A DNA stretch of 7,038 nt from Flavobacteriales bacterium UBA5869 (GCA_002432565.1 DJFP01000123.1:6391-13428); one strand, 5' to 3'; shown: positions 1-7,032, numbered from the stretch's first letter. Made by a program: numbers and translations. Notes: generated from the sequence alone by a model not told the origin.

Positions 1-1499
1 CCTAAATTATTACAGTCGTAATCCACCACTGTCACATCTGCTCCAAAACCAGCAACAATTGCAGTTGAGATAGAATCAACAGCATCCGGGCAAGTGTTTG
101 ATCTGAAATCAGTGTATACTTTATAGATACTGTCTGTCGCAGGTGTGAAGTTATAGGTATTGGATGCACTCCAGTCTTGTAAGATTGCACCGTCAGCACC
201 GATAAATTTGTATTCATAAGCTCCACCTCCGTTGATTACCGCAGGCGCAACGGTTGCTGTAACTGTTACAGGTGTACCCGGAGTACAAAGTTCTGTTGGG
301 GCATAAACAGCAGTTCGCTGGATTTTAGATAGCGGGCTAACCAATGTTGTTACTGTATCCTTACATCCTGCTAAATCGGTTCCGATCAAGGTATAAAGTG
401 TTGAGTTTGTCGGATTCGCTATTACAGTATCGTTATTTGCAACATTCAATCCGGAAGCGGGCGTCCACGCATAAGTATCAGCACCTTCAGCGATAACGGT
501 TACAGCATCTCCTGCACAGTAGGCAACAGCAGTCTCGTTTAAAGAAAGTGTCGGAGCAACATTATAGGTTATTGTAGCTTCTTCTGAAATATCAGACATC
601 CCCGAGTTGTCACAAGTAACCTGTGCGCGGATATTCATTGTTGTTGTCGGTACTGTTGAGTAAACAGAAGTATCAGAGTTTGCATACGGAACCCATCCGG
701 AACCGTCATTGTATTCCCATTGGTAGCTGTAACCACTCAAGAATGGCAATCCACTTAGCGAAAGATTCACGGGAGCTCCTGTATTTGAACAAACAGATGC
801 AGCAGATGATACCGCATTCGCATGTACAGGTGTTCCGGAACATGGACCTGTTGTTTCGTGAACGAATTGCGTTTGAGCAACATAACCGTATCTGTTGTTT
901 GCTGTCGGTGGCGCAGCAGGATCAGGGTTGTTGCTATCGTTGCGGTACAAAATGCATCGATTAGCTCCTGTTGAATGATTTCTCCAGGTAACTGTTGACC
1001 AACCGGAAGTATTTTCATCAATAGCAAGAACTACGTTACTTACTCCATCCCATAAGAACGGTGTGGATAATGTAATTTCCATCCAACTGTTTGCCGCAGG
1101 CGCTGTCACGTTCCCGGAAAACACTTGAGTCATGCTTGCCAAAGGAACCCAAGAGGTATTCGTCGCGAAATTAGTCTGAGCTGTTGACCCCATGAACATA
1201 GTCCATGCTGTTGAAGACGATAGGTTTCCAGAAACATAGAAAAAGCGGACTTTCGTGATCAAACTTGGAGTTCCCTGCATGGCAGGAGCGAAATCAGTTG
1301 ACAAGTAAATTTGCTGGGTGTAGTTATAACCAAAGTTACCATATATAGGCATCTCACCCGTAGTGTTTGTTCCTGTTGCCAGCGAGGTTGTAACCGTCTG
1401 CGCAAAAGAAAGCAAAGAGCCCATCGACATCAGGGCACCCAGTGCAAGGCTCCTTGAAATCGATCGATTCCTCATTTTAAAAGTTGTAAGTTTCTTCAT
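1..1499 (-). CDS. Secreted Ig/PKD-like surface protein, N-terminal part (3' end outside window)
   Basis: The reading frame is open from the ATG at 1499 to the window edge (499 full codons, no stop), so the C-terminus is missing. Residues 1-33 form a signal peptide: basic MKK...RNR start, hydrophobic stretch about 18-32, likely cleavage at SFA-Q. Residues about 48-165 form a module I recognise from many Bacteroidota exported proteins and proteases; its landmarks are PIYGNFGYNYTQQIY, WTMFMGST, TQVFSGNV, WMEITLSTPF and VVLAIDENTSG. Its role is unknown; it is probably a beta-sandwich. Three or more Ig/PKD-like repeats follow (about 220-313, 315-388, 395-480), with paired cysteines and motifs such as YQWEYNDGSGW and AYCAGDAVTV. 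No catalytic motif is visible. From the family pattern I infer T9SS export and a C-terminal sorting domain beyond the window. Start: ATG at residue 1 is chosen; Met9 would also leave a usable signal peptide. A probable adhesin or matrix protein; substrate unknown. Confidence 0.9.
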   Translation of the reverse strand, partial: MKKLTTFKMRNRSISRSLALGALMSMGSLLSFAQTVTTSLATGTNTTGEMPIYGNFGYNYTQQIYLSTDFAPAMQGTPSLITKVRFFYVSGNLSSSTAWTMFMGSTAQTNFATNTSWVPLASMTQVFSGNVTAPAANSWMEITLSTPFLWDGVSNVVLAIDENTSGWSTVTWRNHSTGANRCILYRNDSNNPDPAAPPTANNRYGYVAQTQFVHETTGPCSGTPVHANAVSSAASVCSNTGAPVNLSLSGLPFLSGYSYQWEYNDGSGWVPYANSDTSVYSTVPTTTMNIRAQVTCDNSGMSDISEEATITYNVAPTLSLNETAVAYCAGDAVTVIAEGADTYAWTPASGLNVANNDTVIANPTNSTLYTLIGTDLAGCKDTVTTLVSPLSKIQRTAVYAPTELCTPGTPVTVTATVAPAVINGGGAYEYKFIGADGAILQDWSASNTYNFTPATDSIYKVYTDFRSNTCPDAVDSISTAIVAGFGADVTVVDYDCNNL

Positions 1500-1526
1500 A
1501 TAGATTATGATAAGTTTAATAATAGG

Positions 1527-1534
1527 CTAATTTA
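1527..1534 (-). promoter_or_regulatory. Possible -7 promoter element (TAAATTAG)
   Basis: On the minus strand this reads TAAATTAG, one mismatch from the Bacteroidota -7 consensus TAnnTTTG. It lies 27 nt before the ATG at 1499, close to the 19 and 24 nt seen for the other two genes. No TTG -33 element sits at the expected spacing. The match is weak on its own; position is the main support. Confidence 0.25.
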
Positions 1535-1565
1535 GAAAGAACGTGGAGTTTTTACTAAATGATTA

Positions 1566-1586
1566 GTGAGACAAAAAGGGGACAAA
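1566..1586 (-). promoter_or_regulatory. Tandem TTTGTCYC box, copy 1 (candidate operator)
   Basis: On the minus strand the element reads TTTGTCCC, CT, TTTTGTC, T, CAC in order: two TTTGTCYC half-sites whose starts are 11 bp apart. Copy 2 at 6984-7004 matches at 18 of 21 positions in the same orientation. This copy ends 66 nt upstream of the ATG at 1499. Direct repeats spaced by about one helical turn suggest a dimeric DNA-binding protein on one DNA face. The LuxR-type regulator encoded at 1641-3269 is the obvious nearby candidate, but that link is inference. Alternatively the TTTG within the first half-site could be a -33 promoter element. Confidence 0.5.
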
Positions 1587-1640
1587 CAACAATCCGTGAA
1601 ATGATTAACAGTTTCGGCTTTTTAAGCGTGAAAAATTAAA

Positions 1641-3269
1641 CTAAATGCTTTTGATAAAGCGGGTAAGATCGTCCAACGACTCAATGTTCAGTTTTTTACG
1701 AAGTCTCAAATTTGTCTTCCGAACCGAGTCCGGAGAAATAGCGAGTGTACGTGCCATCTCCAAATTCGATAAATTCAGTTTGATTAATGCCGCCAAACGG
1801 ATTTCAGCTGCCGTAATTTCAGGAAAGCGTTCCTGGAAGAAATCAAAGAACCCAGGATTTAGTTTTTCAAAAAGCCTTTTGAACTCGATCCAATCATTTT
1901 CCGTCAACAGTGAAAAAGACTGCAGGTCATTCAGCATGGTCTCTTTTTCAGAATCCGTTACGGAATGCCGGTTCTTTTCAAAAGTTTCAACCTGCTCCTG
2001 CAATTCAAAGATTACTTTATTCTTATCGAACATGGTGGAAAGCAATGCACGCATTTCACGTTCGGTTGCATGCAATTCGTCTTCCATCTGCTGTGCCCGC
2101 AGGGTCAAAAGCTCTTTGTCCTGCTTCCGTTTACGCTGGATCTGTTTGATGATGATGAAACTGGTCAGACCCAAAATAAGACAGATAACAAACAATCCCA
2201 GAATAATCAGCTCATCCGTTTTTTTCTTCTCTTTGTAAATGTTGTTCTCCCCCTGCTTTCGTTCGAATTCAATTTGGAATTCGGCATTTTGAATATTCAG
2301 GAACTGCCTTTTTTCATCGTTGATCTCTTTATAGGAAATGTACTTACGAAAACTTTTTAAAGCCATTTCATATTGACCCAATTTCTCATAGTATGTGATC
2401 TTCGTGCGGTAGTAAGTTCCCCAAAGCTGCGGATTTGTCTCGTGCTTCATCAAGCTGTCAAACACCTGCATTTTTACGGTTGATTGGGCCAGTTTATTTT
2501 CCATCAGATCAAGCTCTATCAATAAAGCCAATGCATTGATCTGGCTGTTTATCTGACTGCTTTTAGAACTGACTTCATAATCGAATTCGATCAGTTTTCG
2601 GGCTTTTTTGTTTTCTTTCTTGCTCAACGCAATATATCCCAGGTTACCGGACAAAATTCCCATCCATGCTTCATCTTTTAGCTTTACCGCCTGGTCATAT
2701 GCTTTTTGAAGGTAGTATTCGGAAGTCTTGTTATCCTGTTTATCCCTGTAAATCAAGCTCAAAGTATTGTAGAGCTTAATCTTACTTATCTCTGAAACAT
2801 GCGAGTGATGCAGTGCAATATTCAGGTGTTTTTCAGAAAGATCAAACCTTCTGAAGAAATAATATACCTGGCCTAATGTTTCGTGAAAATATGCGAGATA
2901 TGGTTTTTGAGAAGTATAAACATCCTTTTCTTCGCGAAGGGTTATGTAAAGAAAATAATAGGCTTCCCGGTGTTTTTGTCCATCACTCAGTCTGTGGCCT
3001 ATTGCAAAACACAATTCAGGATATTCTTCCGTTTCGGTAATCTTGTCCTCTTTGCATAGCAGCTTCAGGAAATGGTTCCATTCTGTACTTTTTGAAAAAT
3101 CGGATTGGTGATAATTCTCAAAAAGTTGAACAAAAGAAATCCCCTTATTCTCGTGTTCTGAAACAATCTTCGAAACTCCCTGCTCTGCGTTCAGCAGTGC
3201 GTGGGAAGAAAATGAAATCAGTGCACAAGAAAGAAACAATAAGGTTAAACGGCAGCAAATGTATTTCAA
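1641..3269 (-). CDS. Membrane-tethered TPR / LuxR-type HTH transcriptional regulator
   Basis: A 542-residue one-component regulator of a type common in Bacteroidota. Residues 1-24 look like a signal peptide (K2, R7, hydrophobic 8-20, cleavage near SSHA). About five TPR-like helical pairs follow at roughly 125-158, 163-197, 201-235, 242-275 and 283-316. A single membrane helix spans about 354-376, followed by a basic stretch (KQIQRKRK), which places the C-terminal part in the cytoplasm. Residues about 377-440 are charged and probably coiled coil. The C-terminal helix-turn-helix (about 485-535) has the GerE/LuxR pattern, with ITAAEIRLAALIKLNLS, MARTLAISPDSV and LRLRKKLNI. There is no kinase or receiver domain, so the TPRs probably sense a periplasmic protein or peptide. 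The start is TTG at 3269: an in-frame TGA lies 9 nt upstream, the first internal Met is residue 203, and the signal peptide supports TTG. Targets are not shown by sequence; the flanking surface-protein genes, both carrying the 21-bp box, are candidates. Confidence 0.9.
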   Translation of the reverse strand: MKYICCRLTLLFLSCALISFSSHALLNAEQGVSKIVSEHENKGISFVQLFENYHQSDFSKSTEWNHFLKLLCKEDKITETEEYPELCFAIGHRLSDGQKHREAYYFLYITLREEKDVYTSQKPYLAYFHETLGQVYYFFRRFDLSEKHLNIALHHSHVSEISKIKLYNTLSLIYRDKQDNKTSEYYLQKAYDQAVKLKDEAWMGILSGNLGYIALSKKENKKARKLIEFDYEVSSKSSQINSQINALALLIELDLMENKLAQSTVKMQVFDSLMKHETNPQLWGTYYRTKITYYEKLGQYEMALKSFRKYISYKEINDEKRQFLNIQNAEFQIEFERKQGENNIYKEKKKTDELIILGLFVICLILGLTSFIIIKQIQRKRKQDKELLTLRAQQMEDELHATEREMRALLSTMFDKNKVIFELQEQVETFEKNRHSVTDSEKETMLNDLQSFSLLTENDWIEFKRLFEKLNPGFFDFFQERFPEITAAEIRLAALIKLNLSNLEMARTLAISPDSVRKTNLRLRKKLNIESLDDLTRFIKSI

Positions 3270-3293
3270 CGTGTATCAACTAGGGGTGTCCAA

Positions 3294-3301
3294 CAAAAGT
3301 A
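3294..3301 (-). promoter_or_regulatory. Probable -7 promoter element (TACTTTTG) for the regulator gene
   Basis: On the minus strand this reads TACTTTTG, a full match to the Bacteroidota -7 consensus TAnnTTTG, 24 nt upstream of the TTG start at 3269. No clear TTG -33 element is seen about 19-22 nt further upstream; the region there is only T-rich. The position supports transcription of the regulator independently of the upstream adhesin gene and is consistent with the TTG start. Confidence 0.4.
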
Positions 3302-3321
3302 AACTATTTATTCTTTAGAGA

Positions 3322-3340
3322 AAAGCCCGGAAACGGCTTT
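3322..3340 (-). terminator. Possible terminator hairpin after the large adhesin gene
   Basis: AAAGCC (3322-3327) pairs with GGCTTT (3335-3340) around a 7-nt loop, and a G-T pair can extend the stem by one. On the minus strand the stem is followed by TCTCTAAAG, a poor T-tract, so termination would be inefficient or factor-assisted. It lies 61 nt after the TAA of the adhesin gene and about 20 nt before the regulator's -7 element, where a boundary between the two units is expected. Confidence 0.35.
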
Positions 3341-3401
3341 CCCAGTTCACTAGACGAATAACACGGAAATTAGTTGTTTATTGCCTGAAGCTATTTATTG
3401 T

Positions 3402-6400
3402 TTATTTCTGAAGATTTAAATGTCCTGAAAACTCATACTTTTGATCATTGTCGTCGTCTTTGAAACGGATAACCCAGATGTAGATCCCAACCTGAGACAT
3501 GCCGCCTCCGGCATATGTGCCATCCCAGCCTACTTGTGTATCTCTTGATTCAAACACCAATTCCCCCCAGCGATTATAGACGTAAAATTCGTAGCTTGCG
3601 GGCGAAAATCCTGCTGTCATGATCGGAAGGAAAATGTTGTTGTGCTCGTCACCGTCCGGGGTAAATGTATTCGGAACATAGAACAGCAGCTGATCCTTAA
3701 CTATTACGATTCGACTTGTTGTATCCCGGCATCCCTGATCTGAGATCACAATTAGCTCCACGTTGTAATTCCCGACCTGACCTATTGGGAACTGGTGGAC
3801 AGGGCTTATTTCGTCGGAAGTTGTGCCGTCATCAAAGTTCCACACATTCTCATTGTTTAATGTAGAAGCATTTTCAAAGGTTGTAGTCGGGTCAAATGAG
3901 AACACCTGTTGTGGATTTGCACTAAAACTTGCAACCGGCAAAGGATCCACACAAATCATATTCGAAATGGTTTCGCTTGTAGTACACAAACCATCTGCTG
4001 TAATTGTCAAAGTCACGTCGAAACAATCAATTCCGGTATATTGGTGAGCTACCGTTGAATTATTCGAAGACAAAGTTCCGTCTCCCAAATCCCACGTTAC
4101 AACAGAACCCGGGTTTGCAGTACTTTCATTGATAAACGCAACATCCAAAGGAAAGCATCCTTTGGCAACGTCTGATGAGAATGCAATGATCGGGTTTTCC
4201 GTGATTTGAATATTCACTTTTACCGTATCATTTACACACATTGTATCTGCAGGCAAAACATATGCGAACTGGCAATTCCCATTCGGGAGCAAAGATAAGT
4301 CAAGAACACCTGCACCGGCATCGAACTGGTTAGACGGCGACAAGGAAGTTTCTGTCCAATATGGAGCCAGTGTCTGGAAAGCACCGGTTGTGTATTGGTC
4401 AAGATCCACTGTTGATCCCGAAGAATTACATAAATGAAGGTTCGTAGGATTCACTCCTACCGGCTGGCTGTTTACCAGGATTTGGAACCTGCTTGTATCG
4501 TTCGGACAATAATTTCCGAATACTATATATTCTGCCGGGTTCGAACCGATTGCTCCGTTGACGGTCAATTGTCCGGCTGCTGTTAAACTCGTTCCCAAAC
4601 CTCCGCTCACATCCGACCAGGTACCACCTGGTGTACTTCCCGCACTGCGTAAGTTATTCAAATCCACCACGCCGTTCGTTTCACACCAAACAGCCAAACT
4701 ATCGTTTCCGGCATGTTTCTGTGCTTCAACAGTTAACGTCATCGAATCCGTTTTAGCACATTGAGATGCATTCGTAACAGTTACCTGGTAGGTTCCGGCA
4801 GTTGTTACACTCAATGTTTGATCGGTTGACCCATCGTTCCACAAATACGTTTCGCCCGGATTTTGGGCATCCAGAACCAAAGTTGATCCTTCACAGATGG
4901 TTGTATCCGGACCTAAATTTACGACAGGAAACGTACTGTAAGAGACAACTACCGTATCGTAGGAATAGCAAATCGGTTTGAAGGTAATGTCATCCAAAAC
5001 AAAGTCATTTCCACCCGGATTGATATTTTGGTTTGCAATACAGATTTGAGCGGAATTATTCAAGCCGGAGTTCCAAACCTGGAAATATTGCTGCCAGGTA
5101 CATCCGATGGTAGAAGTGGAAAATACCGGCCCTATGGAAGTCCCGTTAATCGTAAACTGCAATTGGGCAACATTTACTTCATTCAACGCATTAGTAACCC
5201 AGGTCCCGAATTGATAGTCCGTATTTGATTGAACGGGTACATTCTGACACCAAACATTGATTCCCGGTGTTCCGGATCCGTTTACAACCATCATTTGAGT
5301 TCCCGGAGCAGGTGTATGGTCTGCACATGCTGTAAAGTTGCTGTGTGCAGAAAACGGAGAAGTTACGATCGCGTAAGTTCCCGGATTGGAAACAAGTCCC
5401 CAGCTTCCCCCGGTTCCAACGGTATAACCGGTTGTAAAACCTGTATTCCCGGATTCAAAATCACCGTTGACGATTTGGTTGTTTCCCAGTTTCCCGACTT
5501 TAACACTGTATGTCCCCGGACTGGTGATAAACCTGGTCGAAGCCGTAGAATTATTGTTCCACTTATAGGAATCATAAGGACCCGATGCAGCCGCATTCAA
5601 AGTGATGGTCTGTCCGGTACACAAGGTCGTGTCCGGTCCCAGGTTCACAGACGGGATGTTCCCGATAGTGATCGTAAAGTTAGCAGCATCATTGACACAC
5701 CCACCCGTGCCGGCCACCGTGTAAGTAAACGTGTAGGTTCCCTGACCTAAACCGCTGGTATTAAACACTGAAGTCCCGGTATTGAAATTTCCGGAAGCCG
5801 GAGTTGTTGTTTCTGACCAGGTACCTCCTGCTGAAGATCCGCCGGATAAAAAGGAAGACATCGTAATGGCCGGACCAGGTCCGCAATAGTAAGCACCGTT
5901 ATCAAATCCTGCTGAAGGCTGCTGTGAAATTGTAATTGTAAAGGACTCTTCATCGGAACAACCGGCTGCTCCGCCAAAAGCGTACAGAGTTTGTGAAGTG
6001 GTGATTATTTGACCGGGGTTGTAAGCTGTCCCCGTTCCGCCCGGACCTGTATAATACTTCTCGTTTCCGGCAAGAGTACTTCCTGTTATAGCAGGCAAAG
6101 TGTAGGAAGTACAAGCCTGCACATCAGCGATCGGATTGAGGTTGGGAGTTGCAACCAATGAAACTGTTACTTGTGCAACTGAGTCCGCACAACCTGCAGC
6201 GCCGTCAATCGTGTAAGTATAAACACCATTCGTGTTCACCCCCGGTGAAAAAGTTCCCTGGTAACCGTTGGTTAATGCAGAAGGACCTGTCCAGACTCCG
6301 CCTTGTGACAAATCGGTATTTATGGTATTGTACAAATCTGTCGTACCTGTTCCTGCACAAGCTGAAAGCGTTCTGAGTATCGGGTTCGGAGCACATTGCG

Positions 6401-6935
6401 ATAAACGAAGGTCATCAAAACCGGCATCATTTCCCGGACCTCCGATCAGGTTTGTTACGATCTCGAAAGTAATGGAAGTTGTTGTGGGAGTGAAAGCTGT
6501 CATCGTAATATCGTTCCAAAGACTTGTGGTTACGACCGTCTCTGTCACCAGGACAACCCCGTTTGCATCTTTCACATTAAAAGTCAGGTTATTGCTGCTC
6601 GACCACGCATCTCTGGTAGAAAAACTGAAACGGTAAGATTGTCCCGGACATATATCAGCAAAGGGCTGAGAATATAATAACCCAGTGTACCCGTCAGCGA
6701 TATTCAGGTACATTCCTTTGGAACCGGTGCGCACACAACCGGGATAAGTTTGCGGATCATTCTGATAGGTTGAGCCCGGAATGATATATGGAATCGGTGT
6801 GGAGTATTCGAAAGAATCAAAAAAAACGGAAGTCCATGTGCACTGCGAAAAGCCATTGAAATGTATTCCTACAGCAATGAAGAACACCCATTTAATTGAT
6901 TTGGAGAGATTATTCAATATCATCGTTATGAACAT
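3402..6935 (-). CDS. Large secreted multidomain adhesin-like protein with T9SS type B sorting domain
   Basis: A 1177-residue exported mosaic. Residues 1-30 form a signal peptide (K13, K15, hydrophobic 16-25, cleavage near GFS-Q). Residues about 33-180 are a carbohydrate-binding-like jelly roll ending FDDLRLSQC. Ig/SprB-like repeats follow at about 182-260, 261-338 and 340-425, with recurring GGVWTG or GGTWSE motifs. An Ig-like domain starts at 427 (VNLGPDTTLC), is interrupted by a second jelly roll at about 485-654 (VNGDFESG to FVLDDITF), and resumes at 656. Further repeats lie at about 670-737 (VNLGPDTTIC), 740-823 and 824-912. Two PKD domains follow at about 915-1000 (TWDLGDGT) and 1000-1080 (VWNFDDGT). 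Residues 1086-1177 are a classic gliding-associated type B sorting domain: YVPNTFTPDGDEHNN, YNRWGELVFES, GWDGTYAGG and a GHLNLQK end. The family is known to be exported by T9SS to the cell surface or medium. A glycan or surface-binding role is inferred; no catalytic residues are seen. Start: ATG at 6935; Met5 is a possible alternative. Confidence 0.95.
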   Translation of the reverse strand: MFITMILNNLSKSIKWVFFIAVGIHFNGFSQCTWTSVFFDSFEYSTPIPYIIPGSTYQNDPQTYPGCVRTGSKGMYLNIADGYTGLLYSQPFADICPGQSYRFSFSTRDAWSSSNNLTFNVKDANGVVLVTETVVTTSLWNDITMTAFTPTTTSITFEIVTNLIGGPGNDAGFDDLRLSQCAPNPILRTLSACAGTGTTDLYNTINTDLSQGGVWTGPSALTNGYQGTFSPGVNTNGVYTYTIDGAAGCADSVAQVTVSLVATPNLNPIADVQACTSYTLPAITGSTLAGNEKYYTGPGGTGTAYNPGQIITTSQTLYAFGGAAGCSDEESFTITISQQPSAGFDNGAYYCGPGPAITMSSFLSGGSSAGGTWSETTTPASGNFNTGTSVFNTSGLGQGTYTFTYTVAGTGGCVNDAANFTITIGNIPSVNLGPDTTLCTGQTITLNAAASGPYDSYKWNNNSTASTRFITSPGTYSVKVGKLGNNQIVNGDFESGNTGFTTGYTVGTGGSWGLVSNPGTYAIVTSPFSAHSNFTACADHTPAPGTQMMVVNGSGTPGINVWCQNVPVQSNTDYQFGTWVTNALNEVNVAQLQFTINGTSIGPVFSTSTIGCTWQQYFQVWNSGLNNSAQICIANQNINPGGNDFVLDDITFKPICYSYDTVVVSYSTFPVVNLGPDTTICEGSTLVLDAQNPGETYLWNDGSTDQTLSVTTAGTYQVTVTNASQCAKTDSMTLTVEAQKHAGNDSLAVWCETNGVVDLNNLRSAGSTPGGTWSDVSGGLGTSLTAAGQLTVNGAIGSNPAEYIVFGNYCPNDTSRFQILVNSQPVGVNPTNLHLCNSSGSTVDLDQYTTGAFQTLAPYWTETSLSPSNQFDAGAGVLDLSLLPNGNCQFAYVLPADTMCVNDTVKVNIQITENPIIAFSSDVAKGCFPLDVAFINESTANPGSVVTWDLGDGTLSSNNSTVAHQYTGIDCFDVTLTITADGLCTTSETISNMICVDPLPVASFSANPQQVFSFDPTTTFENASTLNNENVWNFDDGTTSDEISPVHQFPIGQVGNYNVELIVISDQGCRDTTSRIVIVKDQLLFYVPNTFTPDGDEHNNIFLPIMTAGFSPASYEFYVYNRWGELVFESRDTQVGWDGTYAGGGMSQVGIYIWVIRFKDDDNDQKYEFSGHLNLQK

Positions 6936-6954
6936 TACTTTAACTAGTAAACTT

Positions 6955-6962
6955 CAAATGTA
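6955..6962 (-). promoter_or_regulatory. Probable -7 promoter element (TACATTTG) for the adhesin gene
   Basis: On the minus strand this reads TACATTTG, a full match to TAnnTTTG, 19 nt before the ATG at 6935. The nearest upstream TTG lies in the second half of the tandem box, 27 nt away, longer than the usual spacing of about 19-23 nt. The missing -33 element would fit a promoter that needs an activator bound at the box. The leader before the ATG is A/T-rich without a Shine-Dalgarno match. Confidence 0.45.
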
Positions 6963-6983
6963 GGTTAACGTTGCTTTATATAT

Positions 6984-7004
6984 GTGGGACAAAAGCGGGA
7001 CAAA
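6984..7004 (-). promoter_or_regulatory. Tandem TTTGTCYC box, copy 2 (candidate operator)
   Basis: On the minus strand it reads TTTGTCCC, GC, TTTTGTC, C, CAC in order, with two identical TTTGTCCC half-sites starting 11 bp apart. It matches copy 1 (1566-1586) at 18 of 21 positions, and the differences fall in the 2-bp centre and the Y position. It ends 48 nt upstream of the ATG at 6935 and 21 nt upstream of the TACATTTG element. It is only 3 bp from the terminator hairpin at 7008-7032. Confidence 0.5.
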
Positions 7005-7007
7005 ACA

Positions 7008-7032
7008 AAAAAAACGGACAAGCCGTTTTTTT
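7008..7032. terminator. Strong, probably bidirectional intrinsic terminator
   Basis: The arms AAAAAAACGG (7008-7017) and CCGTTTTTTT (7023-7032) are perfectly complementary around a 5-nt loop, ACAAG. A T-run follows the GC part on either strand, so it can work in both directions. It most likely ends a transcript from a gene just outside the right edge of the window: either a minus-strand gene upstream of the adhesin, or a convergent plus-strand gene would not fit because the adhesin starts here. It isolates the adhesin promoter from upstream read-through. Confidence 0.75.

Larger units (their letters stand above)
1500..1640. other. Intergenic region between regulator gene and downstream surface-protein gene
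   Basis: This 141-bp AT-rich gap holds no ORF of its own. It contains the tandem TTTGTCYC box (1566-1586) and a weak promoter-like element (1527-1534), both reading toward the gene that starts at 1499. An imperfect inverted repeat at 1594-1617 (CCG/CGG plus AAA/TTT arms with a bulge, 10-nt loop) is followed on the minus strand by a moderately T-rich stretch. It could be a weak terminator for the regulator gene, but pairing is poor and I do not call it separately. The sequence directly before the ATG is A/T-rich with no Shine-Dalgarno match, as is usual in this phylum. Confidence 0.6.

Noticed and set aside
767..1027. Minus-strand ORF of 86 codons inside the first surface-protein gene
   Set aside because: It is in another frame of a gene with signal peptide and recognisable modules; its own translation has no recognisable feature.
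1594..1617. Terminator hairpin after the regulator gene
   Set aside because: The stem is short and bulged with a 10-nt loop and no proper T-tract; mentioned only within the intergenic entry.
1645..2238. Plus-strand ORF of 197 codons opposite the regulator's HTH region
   Set aside because: Ser/Phe/Arg-rich shadow of a well-supported minus-strand gene with a recognisable HTH and coiled coil.
3222..3230. Lipoprotein signal in the regulator (Cys15 in LFLSC)
   Set aside because: The -3 and -2 residues are not a good lipobox and the hydrophobic stretch continues past the cysteine; a cleavage near residue 24 fits better.
3250..3265. A second perfect TAnnTTTG match (TACATTTG) in codons 3-5 of the regulator gene
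   Set aside because: A promoter here would leave no start codon before the signal peptide. The TACTTTTG element at 3294-3301 fits better, so this is probably chance.
3281..3300. A third copy of the tandem box upstream of the regulator gene (TTTTGTTGGAC on minus)
   Set aside because: Only the TTTTGT part matches; there is no TTTGTCYC half-site and no second repeat.
5229..5750. Plus-strand ORF of 173 codons inside the adhesin gene
   Set aside because: It is antisense to clear Ig-like domains, has Arg/Ser/Gly-rich shadow composition, shows no domain or signal, and has no promoter-like element in front.
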